Source of the DNA: an uncultured Gammaproteobacteria bacterium
GTDB lineage: Bacteria > Pseudomonadota > Gammaproteobacteria > Arenicellales > CAJQKF01
Assembly (NCBI GenBank): GCA_905478855.1
Contig: CAJQKF010000021.1
Span: forward strand, 1 to 64,000
Direction of reading: 5' to 3'
Length of the DNA: 64,000 nt
Below are positions 1-8,396 of the stretch, piece after piece. Within the stretch, counting starts at the first letter, position 1. Every line of letters begins with the position of its first letter. The position numbers were made by a program, and so were the translations under genes. A model generated the notes under the pieces. It worked only from the letters and a program-made list of their open reading frames with translations, was not told the DNA's origin and did no database searches.

Positions 1-126
1 ACTAAGAAATCTGCCACTAAGAAGACTGCCGCTAAGAAGACTGTCGCTAAGAAGACTGTCGCTAAGAAGACTGTCGCTAAGAAATCTGCCGCTAAGAAGA
101 CTGTCGCTAAGAAGACTGTCGCTAAG
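1..126 (+). repeat. 15-bp tandem repeat encoding AKKTV units
   Basis: Eight consecutive 15-bp units (1-120) of the type GCTAAGAAGACTGTC, followed by a partial unit, run in frame to the stop codon. Units 1 and 6 are variants with AAATCTGCC. The near-identity at DNA level, including synonymous positions, indicates recent slippage or recombination, so the tail length may vary between strains. The array probably extends upstream of the window. Confidence 0.85.
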
Positions 127-129
127 TAG
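1..129 (+). CDS. C-terminal tail of a lysine/alanine-rich phasin-like protein (partial)
   Basis: The window opens inside a reading frame that ends at the TAG at 127-129. The 42 visible residues are almost entirely repeats of A-K-K-T-V, A-K-K-S-A and close variants, giving a strongly basic tail. Such tails are known from PhaF/PhaP-like phasins and histone H1-like proteins, where they bind DNA nonspecifically. It ends 59 bp before the PHA synthase gene on the same strand, so a granule-associated phasin, or a PhaE subunit with a basic extension (class III synthases need PhaE), is the best inference. The N-terminal domain lies outside the window, so the family cannot be settled. An H1-like or AlgP-like protein is the alternative. 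Confidence 0.6.
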   Translation, partial: TKKSATKKTAAKKTVAKKTVAKKTVAKKSAAKKTVAKKTVAK

Positions 130-188
130 ATTCAAACACTCTACTTACAGCTCAACTGAAACACCCAATCTACTCTTTATCCTACACC

Positions 189-1238
189 ATGGCTGAAAAT
201 AAATACATTAACGAAATCATAGAGATAAGCACCAATCTTGGGCTTGCGGTTAGAAACGCCTCGACGATTTCCATCGATGAATCTCAGTCATCCTCTCGTA
301 AAGTAGTCGCTAAATTCGGAAAACATCGTTTGTTTCGCTACTACTGCCCAGATAGGAAAATTCGTACTCCCCTATTATTAGTGTATGCACTCGTCAATAG
401 ACCCAATATTCTTGATCTAGAACACGAGCGAAGTCTAATAGTCAAATTGATTGAAAATGGCATACAACCGTATCTTCTTGAATGGGGACGCGTAAGTTCA
501 GAGGATGAATTTACGACATTCGCTGATTACGCTCTAAAAGATCTAGCCGAATGTGTGGATGCAGTTTTAGAAAATGACGGTGCGAAACAATTATCACTTG
601 CGGGCATTTGTCAGGGTGGCGTTCTAAGCCTTGTACATGCGGCAGCCCGGCCTGAGAAAGTCAAGAACCTAATCACTCTTGTGACGCCCATAGACTTCCA
701 TAGTCCGGAGTTTCACCTCGCACGGTTAATCCGGCAGTTGAATGTTACCGAGATCACATCAACCTTGGGGAATATATCGGGTGATGTTATTAAACAGATG
801 TTTTTATCTTTAAATCCGATAAAACTTAGCGCACTAAAGGCTCTTGACGTATTAAATTTTGCAGACGATAAAAAGAAGCTCGAAACCTACGTGCGAATGG
901 AGCAATGGATTAATGATAGCCCGGATCAAGCGGCAATTGCGTTTCAGGAGTTTTGCGAATTATTCTTTCAGGGAAATGGCTTTATATCGAAAGACCTGTA
1001 TATTGATGACGAACGGATTGATATATCCACATTACAGATTCCCATCCTAAATATATTTGCCCGTAATGACCATATAGTCCCGGTAGAATCTTGCAATGCC
1101 CTAGAAGATCTAGTACCGAATTCTGATTACCATGAACTAGAGGTTAATGCAGGACACATTGGACTATTTATTACGCGTTCTGCACTAGCAGAAGTATCAG
1201 CCGAAATACATATTTGGTTACAAGAACATGATAATTAA
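189..1238 (+). CDS. phaC: Class III poly(3-hydroxyalkanoate) synthase, PhaC subunit
   Basis: This 349-residue alpha/beta-hydrolase polymerises hydroxyacyl-CoA into polyhydroxyalkanoate at the granule surface. The length matches class III PhaC (about 350-360 residues), well short of class I or II enzymes (about 560-600). The lipase-like box GICQGG places the nucleophile at Cys141. Asp294 (in ARNDHIVP) and His323 (in NAGHIG) complete the triad. Class III PhaC works with a PhaE partner, which is not seen here unless it is the truncated gene immediately upstream. It starts at an ATG shortly after that gene, so the two are probably co-transcribed. It ends 6 bp from the convergent SPOR-domain gene. 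Confidence 0.9.
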   Translation: MAENKYINEIIEISTNLGLAVRNASTISIDESQSSSRKVVAKFGKHRLFRYYCPDRKIRTPLLLVYALVNRPNILDLEHERSLIVKLIENGIQPYLLEWGRVSSEDEFTTFADYALKDLAECVDAVLENDGAKQLSLAGICQGGVLSLVHAAARPEKVKNLITLVTPIDFHSPEFHLARLIRQLNVTEITSTLGNISGDVIKQMFLSLNPIKLSALKALDVLNFADDKKKLETYVRMEQWINDSPDQAAIAFQEFCELFFQGNGFISKDLYIDDERIDISTLQIPILNIFARNDHIVPVESCNALEDLVPNSDYHELEVNAGHIGLFITRSALAEVSAEIHIWLQEHDN

Positions 1239-1244
1239 TCGTAG

Positions 1245-1880
1245 CTAACCAGAAACAACTTTTAACATTAAGGCTTTTATCTTCATCCCTTCCAACTGTC
1301 TATTTATCGGGCCCAACGCTTCAACAGATACGTATGGTCCAAGCCGAACGCGATAAAAATTACCACGCCCTTCTATACTTACTTTCTGTATTTTAGAAAC
1401 TAATCCGGAAAGTGCCAACTCAGCTTTTAGTCGATCAGCATCCGACAACTTCTTAAATGAACCCGCTTGTAGTAAGTATTTCCCGTCAGATTTACTCTCG
1501 TTTCGCGGCTTAACTATCGAGTTAACGTCTGGCTTTGATGGGTTAGCAACTTTCGCCGAATTTTCCGACACTTTTTTATCTTCAATCGGCAATGGTACGA
1601 TTTGTTCTATTTCCGGCAAAATTTCATAAAAGTCAAAACTAGTAGTAAAATCCTGAGGCGGACTGGATTGAGTTATATTTTGTGGTGCAGTTACTTGATT
1701 TCGGGATGTTGATATCATGTGTTCAATACCACGGCCAATAGACTCTGGGTCGCTACTTCTAATACCCGTAATAAAAGATGTTGCGACCGCTCCCACTACC
1801 ATACCTGAGAAAAACATACCTAATGCGTTGGAACCAAATCCAGCTTTTGGCTTCTTCGATCTTCGTCGAGCCTGTGCCAT
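1245..1880 (-). CDS. SPOR-domain cell-envelope protein (FtsN-like)
   Basis: The 211-residue protein starts at the ATG at 1880, one base after the argS stop; a longer reading upstream would overlap argS. It has a basic cytoplasmic N-terminus (AQARRRSKKPKAG), one transmembrane segment at about residues 18-38, a low-complexity periplasmic linker, and a C-terminal SPOR domain (about 135-211) beginning YLLQAGSFKKLSDA. SPOR domains bind glycan strands stripped of stem peptides at division septa. An argS-SPOR gene pair is also found in Pseudomonas. The architecture resembles FtsN, but the essential FtsN motif cannot be verified by eye, so no symbol is assigned. Confidence 0.85.
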   Translation of the reverse strand: MAQARRRSKKPKAGFGSNALGMFFSGMVVGAVATSFITGIRSSDPESIGRGIEHMISTSRNQVTAPQNITQSSPPQDFTTSFDFYEILPEIEQIVPLPIEDKKVSENSAKVANPSKPDVNSIVKPRNESKSDGKYLLQAGSFKKLSDADRLKAELALSGLVSKIQKVSIEGRGNFYRVRLGPYVSVEALGPINRQLEGMKIKALMLKVVSG

Positions 1881-1881
1881 T

Positions 1882-3618
1882 TCACATCGACTCAGGTGCT
1901 GAAACACCCAACACGTCCAAACCATTACTCAATACTTGTCGGGTAGCATCAATTAGCACCAGTCGAGCATTTCGTATATTCGGTTCGGTCGCAATAAAGG
2001 GATGAGCATTGTAATAGGCATGAAATGCATTGGCCAAATCACGAAGATAGTAAGCGACCTGATGGGGCTCATAACTTCGAGCTGCAGTTTCGATCACCTC
2101 GGGAAAACGCGATAAGTCTTTGATTAGATCATCTTCGCGTGGTTCAACCAGTAGCGCTAGATCAGCAGATTCGGTATCAACGTCAATACCCTTCTCATCG
2201 AGCTGTCTAAATACACTGCACACCCGAGCATGAGCATATTGCACGTAATAAACCGGATTATCACTAGAACGCGACTTCGCCAAATCCAAATCAAAATCCA
2301 TATGCTGCTCAGACTTTCTTAGTGCGTAAAAAAATCTTGCCGCGTCGTTTCCGACTTCATCGCGTAATTCTCGTAGTGTGACAAAATCGCCACCCCGCGT
2401 TGACATAGACGCTTTTTCTCCACCGCGATAGAGAATCGCAAACTGTACAAGTAGGACAGTAAATTCATCGGGATTATTTCCCAAGGCCTCGAATGCAGCA
2501 CGGGTTCGCGTAATATAACCATGATGATCTGCACCCCAGATATATATCAACTGATCGAAACCACGTTCCTTTTTATTCAAACCATAAGCAATATCAGAAG
2601 CAAAATAGGTATAGTTGCCGTTTGCTCTCTGTATAACTCGATCTTTCTCATCACCAAAGTCAGTTGACTTAAACCATGTAGCTCCTTCCTTCTCAAAAAG
2701 ATAACCTTGTTCATCCAAGCGTTTAACGGCCTTATCTATTGCTCCGCTTGTCATTAACGATCTTTCTGAAAACCAACAGTCGAACTCTACCCTAAACTCG
2801 CTTAAATCTTTTCGTATATCATCAACTAACGTATCCCGTGTCACATCAAAGATTATGCGATAAGATTCATCTCCCAGATGACTTTTAGCTCGAAAAATAA
2901 TCTCATCAATTCTTGACTCATCGTCGTTCGACAAGTTATCCATTAACTCTTTAGGTTGAATCACAAACCGTTCAGCATAATTTCTATGAATAGTTGCTGC
3001 GATATCATAGATGTAATCACCCTGATAAGCATTACTCGGAAACGCTACTTCCTCCCCACACAGTTCCAGATACCGAATCCAGACACTTACCGCTAGAATA
3101 TCCATTTGCCGACCAGCATCGTTTACATAATATTCGCTTGCAACCTGATATCCCGCCTTTTTTAACACCCGTACAAGTGCATCACCATAAGCCGCACCGC
3201 GGCCATGTCCCACATGCAGCGGCCCGGTCGGGTTAGCCGAGACAAATTCCACCATAATCGATGGAGACTCCTGTGCGGGTAGTTCTCCATAAGCTGAGCC
3301 CGACCTGCGTATACTTCGAACTAAATCATATCCAGAATTTTTCGAAAGAAATAGATTAATAAAGCCCGGACCAGCTACTTCTTTGCGTTCAACCAGACTT
3401 GAAGGTGGAAAATGTTCGATAATACTTGCTGCGAGTTCACGAGGATTTCTACGAACACGCTTTGACAACGCCAATGCAATATTCGAAGCATAATCACCAT
3501 GATCCTTTTGTCGTGTTCGTTCCAGGTGAATTTCCGGCAGCTCATCGAGCTCAAGGGTTCCATTTGCTACCATAGCGTTGAGTGCTGCTCGAATCGCAGC
3601 TTGGACTTCAAGTTTCAT
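1882..3618 (-). CDS. argS: Arginyl-tRNA synthetase
   Basis: The 578-residue class I aminoacyl-tRNA synthetase charges tRNA-Arg. Visible landmarks are the N-terminal Add-1 type domain (LERTRQKDHGDYASNIAL), the HIGH-type motif in NPTGPLHVGHGRG near residue 130, a degenerate KMSKS-type site at KASMSTRGG, and the DALR anticodon-binding domain at the C-terminus. The length is normal for bacterial ArgS. The stop is separated by one base from the SPOR-domain gene, so the two are almost certainly translationally linked. A 158-bp divergent gap separates it from nudC. Confidence 0.97.
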   Translation of the reverse strand: MKLEVQAAIRAALNAMVANGTLELDELPEIHLERTRQKDHGDYASNIALALSKRVRRNPRELAASIIEHFPPSSLVERKEVAGPGFINLFLSKNSGYDLVRSIRRSGSAYGELPAQESPSIMVEFVSANPTGPLHVGHGRGAAYGDALVRVLKKAGYQVASEYYVNDAGRQMDILAVSVWIRYLELCGEEVAFPSNAYQGDYIYDIAATIHRNYAERFVIQPKELMDNLSNDDESRIDEIIFRAKSHLGDESYRIIFDVTRDTLVDDIRKDLSEFRVEFDCWFSERSLMTSGAIDKAVKRLDEQGYLFEKEGATWFKSTDFGDEKDRVIQRANGNYTYFASDIAYGLNKKERGFDQLIYIWGADHHGYITRTRAAFEALGNNPDEFTVLLVQFAILYRGGEKASMSTRGGDFVTLRELRDEVGNDAARFFYALRKSEQHMDFDLDLAKSRSSDNPVYYVQYAHARVCSVFRQLDEKGIDVDTESADLALLVEPREDDLIKDLSRFPEVIETAARSYEPHQVAYYLRDLANAFHAYYNAHPFIATEPNIRNARLVLIDATRQVLSNGLDVLGVSAPESM

Positions 3619-3776
3619 TATATTTTCGGGATAAATTAATAAGATACAGTCAAATAGTGAGGCACCGCAATGGCTTGATTCTACAGGGTCTTATAAAATT
3701 TCAGAAGCGGACTTAATCGGTTCTGTGCATCAAATACTGTAAAATAACGAATTCGCGATAAATAAAGAAAATAATC

Positions 3777-4718
3777 ATGGCAATACACTTTGCACAGAAT
3801 GGATATGACCGATGCAGCCTCCAACGTCAACGACAACTTCTTTTGAAAAAAAGCGTTGAAAACGGGTCCGCACTTTTTTTATTTATTTTTGACGGCAAGG
3901 TCGGTATTCGTAAAACACATGAGGGATTTGAGGCAGCATTTATAGAAACATCTACTGTGTTAACGGCTTATCGTAACAAACTAACGGGCTCGTTTTTAGG
4001 CGAAGTGGGAGGTATGCCAGTTTTTGGCATTCGTTGCGATGAGCACCCAGACGGAATTCTTTCTTCAGACTGCGGTGATCTGTTTTTCATGGAACTTAAG
4101 CAAGTCACGCCTTATTTGTCGAAAATGCATGCCAGTATTATTGGATATGCTGTGGCGATGATTCACTGGCATCGTAATCATCAATTCTGTGGAGTATGTG
4201 GAAATCCAACTGAATCAAGTGAATCAGGACATGTACTGCAATGCACCAACCGTGATTGCGATAAAAAGACGTTTCCAAGAACTGATCCGGCAGTTATCGC
4301 TCTTGTGCATAACGGTGAGTCTTGCTTACTTGGTCGACAGCGGGGCTGGCCTGACCGCCTATACTCTACAATTGCCGGATTTGTGGAACCTGGAGAATCG
4401 CCAGAACAAGCAGTTTATCGAGAGGTTTACGAGGAAACAGGTACACTCGTCCGAAACGTGCAGTATTTCGCATCACAACCTTGGCCATTCCCTGCATCAC
4501 TCATGCTGGGCTTCACGGCTTGTTGGGATACGGGCTTAATTTCAATGAAAGACAATGAATTACAGGATGCCAGGTGGTACTCGCGCGATGAGCTAGCGGA
4601 ATGGATACCCAATGGAAAAATTCAAATGCCAAATAGAATTTCCATCGCCTGGAAGCTTATTGAACATTGGTTTAATGAAAGTTCAACCGTTAAATTTCAC
4701 GAAGTGTGTGGAGAATAA
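3777..4718 (+). CDS. nudC: NADH pyrophosphatase / NAD-cap hydrolase
   Basis: The 313-residue Nudix hydrolase cleaves NADH to NMNH and AMP and, in characterised homologues, removes NAD caps from RNA. The order of parts is diagnostic: an N-terminal domain, a four-cysteine zinc ribbon (CGVC and CTNRDC, about residues 140-162), then the Nudix box GFVEPGESPEQAVYREVYEE around residue 200, followed by the NudC-specific SQPWPFP sequence. It is transcribed divergently from argS. No strong Shine-Dalgarno precedes the ATG. Confidence 0.95.
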   Translation: MAIHFAQNGYDRCSLQRQRQLLLKKSVENGSALFLFIFDGKVGIRKTHEGFEAAFIETSTVLTAYRNKLTGSFLGEVGGMPVFGIRCDEHPDGILSSDCGDLFFMELKQVTPYLSKMHASIIGYAVAMIHWHRNHQFCGVCGNPTESSESGHVLQCTNRDCDKKTFPRTDPAVIALVHNGESCLLGRQRGWPDRLYSTIAGFVEPGESPEQAVYREVYEETGTLVRNVQYFASQPWPFPASLMLGFTACWDTGLISMKDNELQDARWYSRDELAEWIPNGKIQMPNRISIAWKLIEHWFNESSTVKFHEVCGE

Positions 4719-4847
4719 TTAAATTTCTACACCTCAGATTGAAGCAAAAACCATTGTGGCAATCGGGATATGCTTTACAATTTGTATTCTTTATATGCTG
4801 ATCGGCTTGGTCGATCATAAACCAATTTCTACTAGAGCCTTACAAGT

Positions 4848-5429
4848 TTGAAAAAATATTTTGCGTACGGTTTTTTACTAATCGGCACTTCTTTAAACGT
4901 GGTAAGTTGTGCACCTGTGATCCGTGCTGGATACGGAGGAATCATTGGGCAACCGATAGCTATGGAATTATCTTTTCTCGGACTGATTATGATAATGGCA
5001 TTTGCCTGCCTATTCACGTTGGTTGGCGTTCTAATATATGTGAGGCAAACCAGCTCTGCGGGGCAAATAGAGATGTCGACCAGTACGAATCAGTCAAAAA
5101 ACATTATCTCATATTCCCAACTTGCAACATTTCTAATCTGCCTGGGGATACCATTTGCACACGTATTTGTTCCCTTATGGTACTGGAAGAAACATATCGC
5201 CAATTCGGATCTTCGGACAGAACTTTCAAACCTATTAAATTTCCAAATCACCTGGACACTATTCGCCGTTGTAGCGATGATGTTATGTGTAGTAATTGTT
5301 GGTATTTTTCTACTTTCCGCGCTCGTTATCTTTCAATGGGTCACGATAATTCGCGCGATACGTCAGACTCGTCGCGGCCACACTTTCAAATACCCCATGT
5401 CGCTCACATTTCTACCTGAAAACACCTAA
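4848..5429 (+). CDS. DUF4870 (Tic20-like) membrane protein with an N-terminal lipobox-like segment
   Basis: This 193-residue protein starts at a TTG; no better ATG lies in frame upstream of the hydrophobic N-terminus. Residues 1-21 look like a lipoprotein signal ending VVSC. A second hydrophobic segment follows at about 41-66, and then a C-terminal DUF4870-like module with two membrane helices. Its hallmarks are LLNFQITWTLF, GIFLLSALVI and the closing AIRQTRRGHTFKYPMSLTF. DUF4870 proteins are small membrane proteins of unknown function. It stands alone between nudC and hemL, and the N-terminal extension is unusual for the family. Whether the VVSC cysteine is lipidated is uncertain because a membrane helix follows. 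Confidence 0.7.
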   Translation: MKKYFAYGFLLIGTSLNVVSCAPVIRAGYGGIIGQPIAMELSFLGLIMIMAFACLFTLVGVLIYVRQTSSAGQIEMSTSTNQSKNIISYSQLATFLICLGIPFAHVFVPLWYWKKHIANSDLRTELSNLLNFQITWTLFAVVAMMLCVVIVGIFLLSALVIFQWVTIIRAIRQTRRGHTFKYPMSLTFLPENT

Positions 5430-5492
5430 TACTTTGCTAGGGAATATAGTAAACAATATTCCCAAAGCACTAAATCAGGTCTCTACATACTG

Positions 5493-6776
5493 TTACAGTT
5501 CGTTAAATGAAGCCTCAGCTGCATCCAATGTATGTTTTATCGCAATTTGGTCATGGGCGTCCGAAATAAATCCTGCTTCGTAAGACGATGGGGCAAGATA
5601 GACCCCGCGACTTAGCATCCCGTGGAAGAAACGATTAAATCTGTCTACATCGCAACTTGATACTTGTTCAAAATTTCCAACGGTTTCGGAATCGGTAAAA
5701 AACAAACCGAACATCCCGCCAACTTGGTTAGTTACAAAACCTATGTTTGCGTTCTGTGCTCTGCGTTTTAACTCTGTTAACAAATTTGCAGTTGTTTTCT
5801 CAAGTCGCTTATGTAATTCCGGGCTTACCGCTCGCTGCAATGTCGCCAAACCAGCTGTCATCGCGATCGGATTTCCAGAAAGAGTGCCCGCCTGATAAAC
5901 CGCACCCACTGGCGCTAGGTTAGACATTATTTCGGCACGCCCTCCAAATGCACCAACCGGCATTCCACCGCCAATTATTTTACCGAGCGTAGTAAGATCT
6001 GGGTTTATAGAATATCTACCTTGAGCTCCCTGTGGTCCAACCCGAAACCCGGTCATTACCTCATCAAATATCAAAACACTGCCATACTCGCTGGTTACAT
6101 CACGCAAAGTTTGCAGAAAACCCTCAGCGGGTGGAATACAATTCATATTACCAGCCACTGGCTCAACAATAATTGCAGCAATTGAATGACCAATCTCAGC
6201 AAATACTTGAACTACCTGTTCAGCATTGTTGTATTCCAGTGTCAACGTATGCTCCGCCACTGACGCTGGCACTCCCGGAGATGTCGGCACACCGAGTGTT
6301 AGCGCACCAGAACCCGCTTTTACTAATAGACCGTCGGCATGGCCATGGTAACAGCCTTCAAATTTTACAATTTTATCCCGACCGGTATAACCGCGGGCAA
6401 GACGAATTGCACTCATGGTAGCTTCGGTACCAGAATTCACCATACGGATCTGTTCAATTGAATCAATTGACTCACAAATAAACTTCGCCATTTCGGTTTC
6501 AATAATAGTTGGAGCCCCAAAGCTCAAACCTTTCTCCACCGCTTTTATAACGGCTTCTCGAACGACACTATCATTATGCCCTAAAATCATTGGCCCCCAG
6601 GAACCAACATAATCGACATACTTTTTCCCCTGGGTATCTGTAAGCCATGCGCCATCAGCGCTGGAAAAGAATACGGGTGCTCCCCCAACGGACTTAAACG
6701 CTCGTACAGGGGAATTGACACCACCCGGAATATATCGCTGAGCGTCCACAATTAATGCTTCAAATGGCTGATTCAT
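5493..6776 (-). CDS. hemL: Glutamate-1-semialdehyde 2,1-aminomutase
   Basis: This PLP enzyme converts glutamate-1-semialdehyde to 5-aminolevulinate in the C5 route of haem and corrin synthesis. The ATG at 6776 (MNQPFEALI) gives 427 residues, the normal length; a start five codons upstream is less likely. Landmarks are the N-terminal [11 protein letters not shown], the [10 protein letters not shown] cofactor region, [11 protein letters not shown], and the PLP lysine in [16 protein letters not shown] near residue 265. It is divergent from rubredoxin with a gap of about 130 bp. Its product feeds tetrapyrrole synthesis, needed by the cytochrome c4 encoded in this window and potentially for cobalamin. 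Confidence 0.97.
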   Translation of the reverse strand: MNQPFEALIVDAQRYIPGGVNSPVRAFKSVGGAPVFFSSADGAWLTDTQGKKYVDYVGSWGPMILGHNDSVVREAVIKAVEKGLSFGAPTIIETEMAKFICESIDSIEQIRMVNSGTEATMSAIRLARGYTGRDKIVKFEGCYHGHADGLLVKAGSGALTLGVPTSPGVPASVAEHTLTLEYNNAEQVVQVFAEIGHSIAAIIVEPVAGNMNCIPPAEGFLQTLRDVTSEYGSVLIFDEVMTGFRVGPQGAQGRYSINPDLTTLGKIIGGGMPVGAFGGRAEIMSNLAPVGAVYQAGTLSGNPIAMTAGLATLQRAVSPELHKRLEKTTANLLTELKRRAQNANIGFVTNQVGGMFGLFFTDSETVGNFEQVSSCDVDRFNRFFHGMLSRGVYLAPSSYEAGFISDAHDQIAIKHTLDAAEASFNEL

Positions 6777-6908
6777 AGTATTAAGTCTCAAATGACGTGA
6801 ATTTTTTAGGTAAAAGGCTCATGAATTTGGAATCAATGCTTCCTAGTTTATATTTACGTAGTATAGAATCCTGCACCTTCAAAAATTTATTATTTGGTGC
6901 TTCCTATT

Positions 6909-7079
6909 ATGGATTTTAAAACCTATATGTGTGTTATTTGCGGTTACGTATATGACGAAGAAAAAGGCGAACCTGACGAGGGTATTCCAGCCGGAACTTT
7001 GTGGGCCGATATTCCCGACGATTGGAAATGTCCGGATTGCGAAGCCACTAAAATTGATTTCGAACTAATCGAAATTTAG
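6909..7079 (+). CDS. rubA: Rubredoxin
   Basis: A 56-residue single-iron electron carrier. The two Cys pairs are CVICG near the N-terminus and CPDCEA near the C-terminus, enclosing the typical YVYDEEKGEPDEGIPAGT and WADIPDDWKCPDC core. An in-frame TTG lies five codons upstream, but the ATG at 6909 gives the standard length. It would pass electrons to oxygenases, peroxidases or other oxidoreductases; no obvious partner is adjacent. It is divergent from hemL and ends 3 bp from the convergent prmB. Confidence 0.95.
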   Translation: MDFKTYMCVICGYVYDEEKGEPDEGIPAGTLWADIPDDWKCPDCEATKIDFELIEI

Positions 7080-7082
7080 CTT

Positions 7083-7970
7083 CTAAAAGTACTGCTTAAG
7101 CTCTGCCGCCGTCAGTAGGAATATTACCTCATCACCGTTTGCCGAGCTTAGCCAGGTAAACGGTATGTTAGGAAAATGCTTTTCCAAACTAACGTTTGCC
7201 GATCCAGCTTCAACTACGAGCACTCCGTTTTCCGACAAATATCGAGGCGCATTTTTAAGAATCTGCTCGATAAAATCAAGCCCTGTTTCTCCACCCTCAA
7301 AGGCCATTGGCGGCTCAAAGCCATATTCATCAGGTAAATCCAGCATTAATTGACTAGCAACATAGGGTGGATTGGAAACAATTAAGTCATATGGCTCGGA
7401 ATTTTCGTCAACGAAGTCGTACATATCCCCTTGAAATAATTCAACACGATCGCTTAGATTATGCATGTCCACATTTATCTGAGCAACAGCCAATGCGGCT
7501 GAGGATAGGTCAGCCCCATGAACTAAGGCCTCAGGAAACGATTTAGCCAATGCAATCGCAATACATCCGCTTCCTGTGCAAAGATCAAGAATCTTCGAGC
7601 GGGGGTGCGTGAGATCCAACCATGGCTCGAAACGATCGGGAATCCATTCACCCAAATGAGAGCGGGGAACGATAGCTCGTTGATCTATATAGAAACGTTC
7701 TCCACCGAACCAAGCTTCGTTAATAAGATAGGCTAACGGCTTTCCGCTGGAAATTCGTTTATCTAGCAAATTATCCGCCCGAGTAGCTTCAGTCTCACTT
7801 ACGTTTCGTGACCACGGTAATTCTTCCTCTATGGCAAGATCGATTTCGCAAATATGACAAGCTAACCATACCGCTTCGTCATAAGCGTTATCCGTACCAT
7901 GCCCAAAATAAACATTCGAGCTAAGCATTCGATCTTCAAGATCTTCACAAAGTTGACTAAAGTTTTTCAA
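7083..7970 (-). CDS. prmB: Ribosomal protein uL3 N5-glutamine methyltransferase
   Basis: The 295-residue SAM-dependent methyltransferase modifies a glutamine of ribosomal protein uL3. The Rossmann core begins ILDLCTGSGCIAIALA (motif I, near residue 130), and the catalytic NPPY signature is in DLIVSNPPYVAS. The N-terminal helical domain (about 1-100) and the sequence preceding NPPY fit PrmB better than its paralogue PrmC, which methylates release factors and is normally beside prfA. It lies downstream of rpmE on the same strand, beyond a strong terminator, so it probably has its own promoter. Confidence 0.88.
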   Translation of the reverse strand: MKNFSQLCEDLEDRMLSSNVYFGHGTDNAYDEAVWLACHICEIDLAIEEELPWSRNVSETEATRADNLLDKRISSGKPLAYLINEAWFGGERFYIDQRAIVPRSHLGEWIPDRFEPWLDLTHPRSKILDLCTGSGCIAIALAKSFPEALVHGADLSSAALAVAQINVDMHNLSDRVELFQGDMYDFVDENSEPYDLIVSNPPYVASQLMLDLPDEYGFEPPMAFEGGETGLDFIEQILKNAPRYLSENGVLVVEAGSANVSLEKHFPNIPFTWLSSANGDEVIFLLTAAELKQYF

Positions 7971-7983
7971 TATTCCCTACCAT

Positions 7984-8017
7984 AAAAATAAAAAAAGGCG
8001 ACCCATAAGTCGCCTTT
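7984..8017 (-). terminator. Intrinsic terminator of rpmE
   Basis: On the minus strand a stem (GGCGAC at 8009-8014 with its complement at 7997-8002, extended by A-T pairs) is followed by an uninterrupted U tract and more U-rich sequence. It begins 30 bases after the rpmE stop and ends before the prmB start at 7970. It should separate the two transcripts. Confidence 0.9.
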
Positions 8018-8046
8018 CCCAAATTACAGAACAGTATTGGAACTGT

Positions 8047-8253
8047 CTATGACTTACGACCATACTTTTGCTGAAATTTACCAACACGTCCGCCGGTATC
8101 CATTATTTTCTGCTGCCCGGTATAGAACGGGTGGCATTCTGAACAAACTTCAACATGGAGTTCGTCTTTCAGTGTTGATCCTGTTTCAAAGTTATTTCCA
8201 CATGCACAAACAACTTTGATGGTTTTGTATTCAGGGTGTAGTCCTGTTTTCAT
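8047..8253 (-). CDS. rpmE: 50S ribosomal protein bL31 (zinc-binding form)
   Basis: The 68-residue ribosomal protein of the large subunit. It retains the cysteines of the zinc-containing type: CACGN near residue 16 and [10 protein letters not shown] near residue 37, then the conserved [12 protein letters not shown] good Shine-Dalgarno (AGAGGA) precedes the ATG. It lies downstream of rho on the same strand, separated by 143 bp, and is followed by a strong intrinsic terminator. No zinc-independent paralogue is seen in the window. Confidence 0.96.
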   Translation of the reverse strand: MKTGLHPEYKTIKVVCACGNNFETGSTLKDELHVEVCSECHPFYTGQQKIMDTGGRVGKFQQKYGRKS

Positions 8254-8396
8254 CTCAATTCCTCTGGTGCATATTTTACATAAATCGTAAATATGCCGTT
8301 AATATGTTCGTTAGACAGCATCTAGCGGAGCGCGGATTCTAGGTAAATCACGACGCAAACGCAAGCAAATTCTCGATAAGACGCTGTTGCGAGATT

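Noticed and set aside
1882-1925. Longer SPOR-protein start within argS
   Set aside because: It would overlap argS by about 40 bp and adds a sequence with no sense for the family; the ATG at 1880 gives a normal FtsN-like N-terminus.
3619-3776. Sigma-70 promoter for nudC/argS
   Set aside because: TTGATT and TATAAA near 3675-3697 are only 11 bp apart, too close for a functional pair, so no promoter is called.
6777-6791. hemL start five codons upstream
   Set aside because: The upstream Met adds residues not typical of GSA aminomutase; the second Met gives the standard length.
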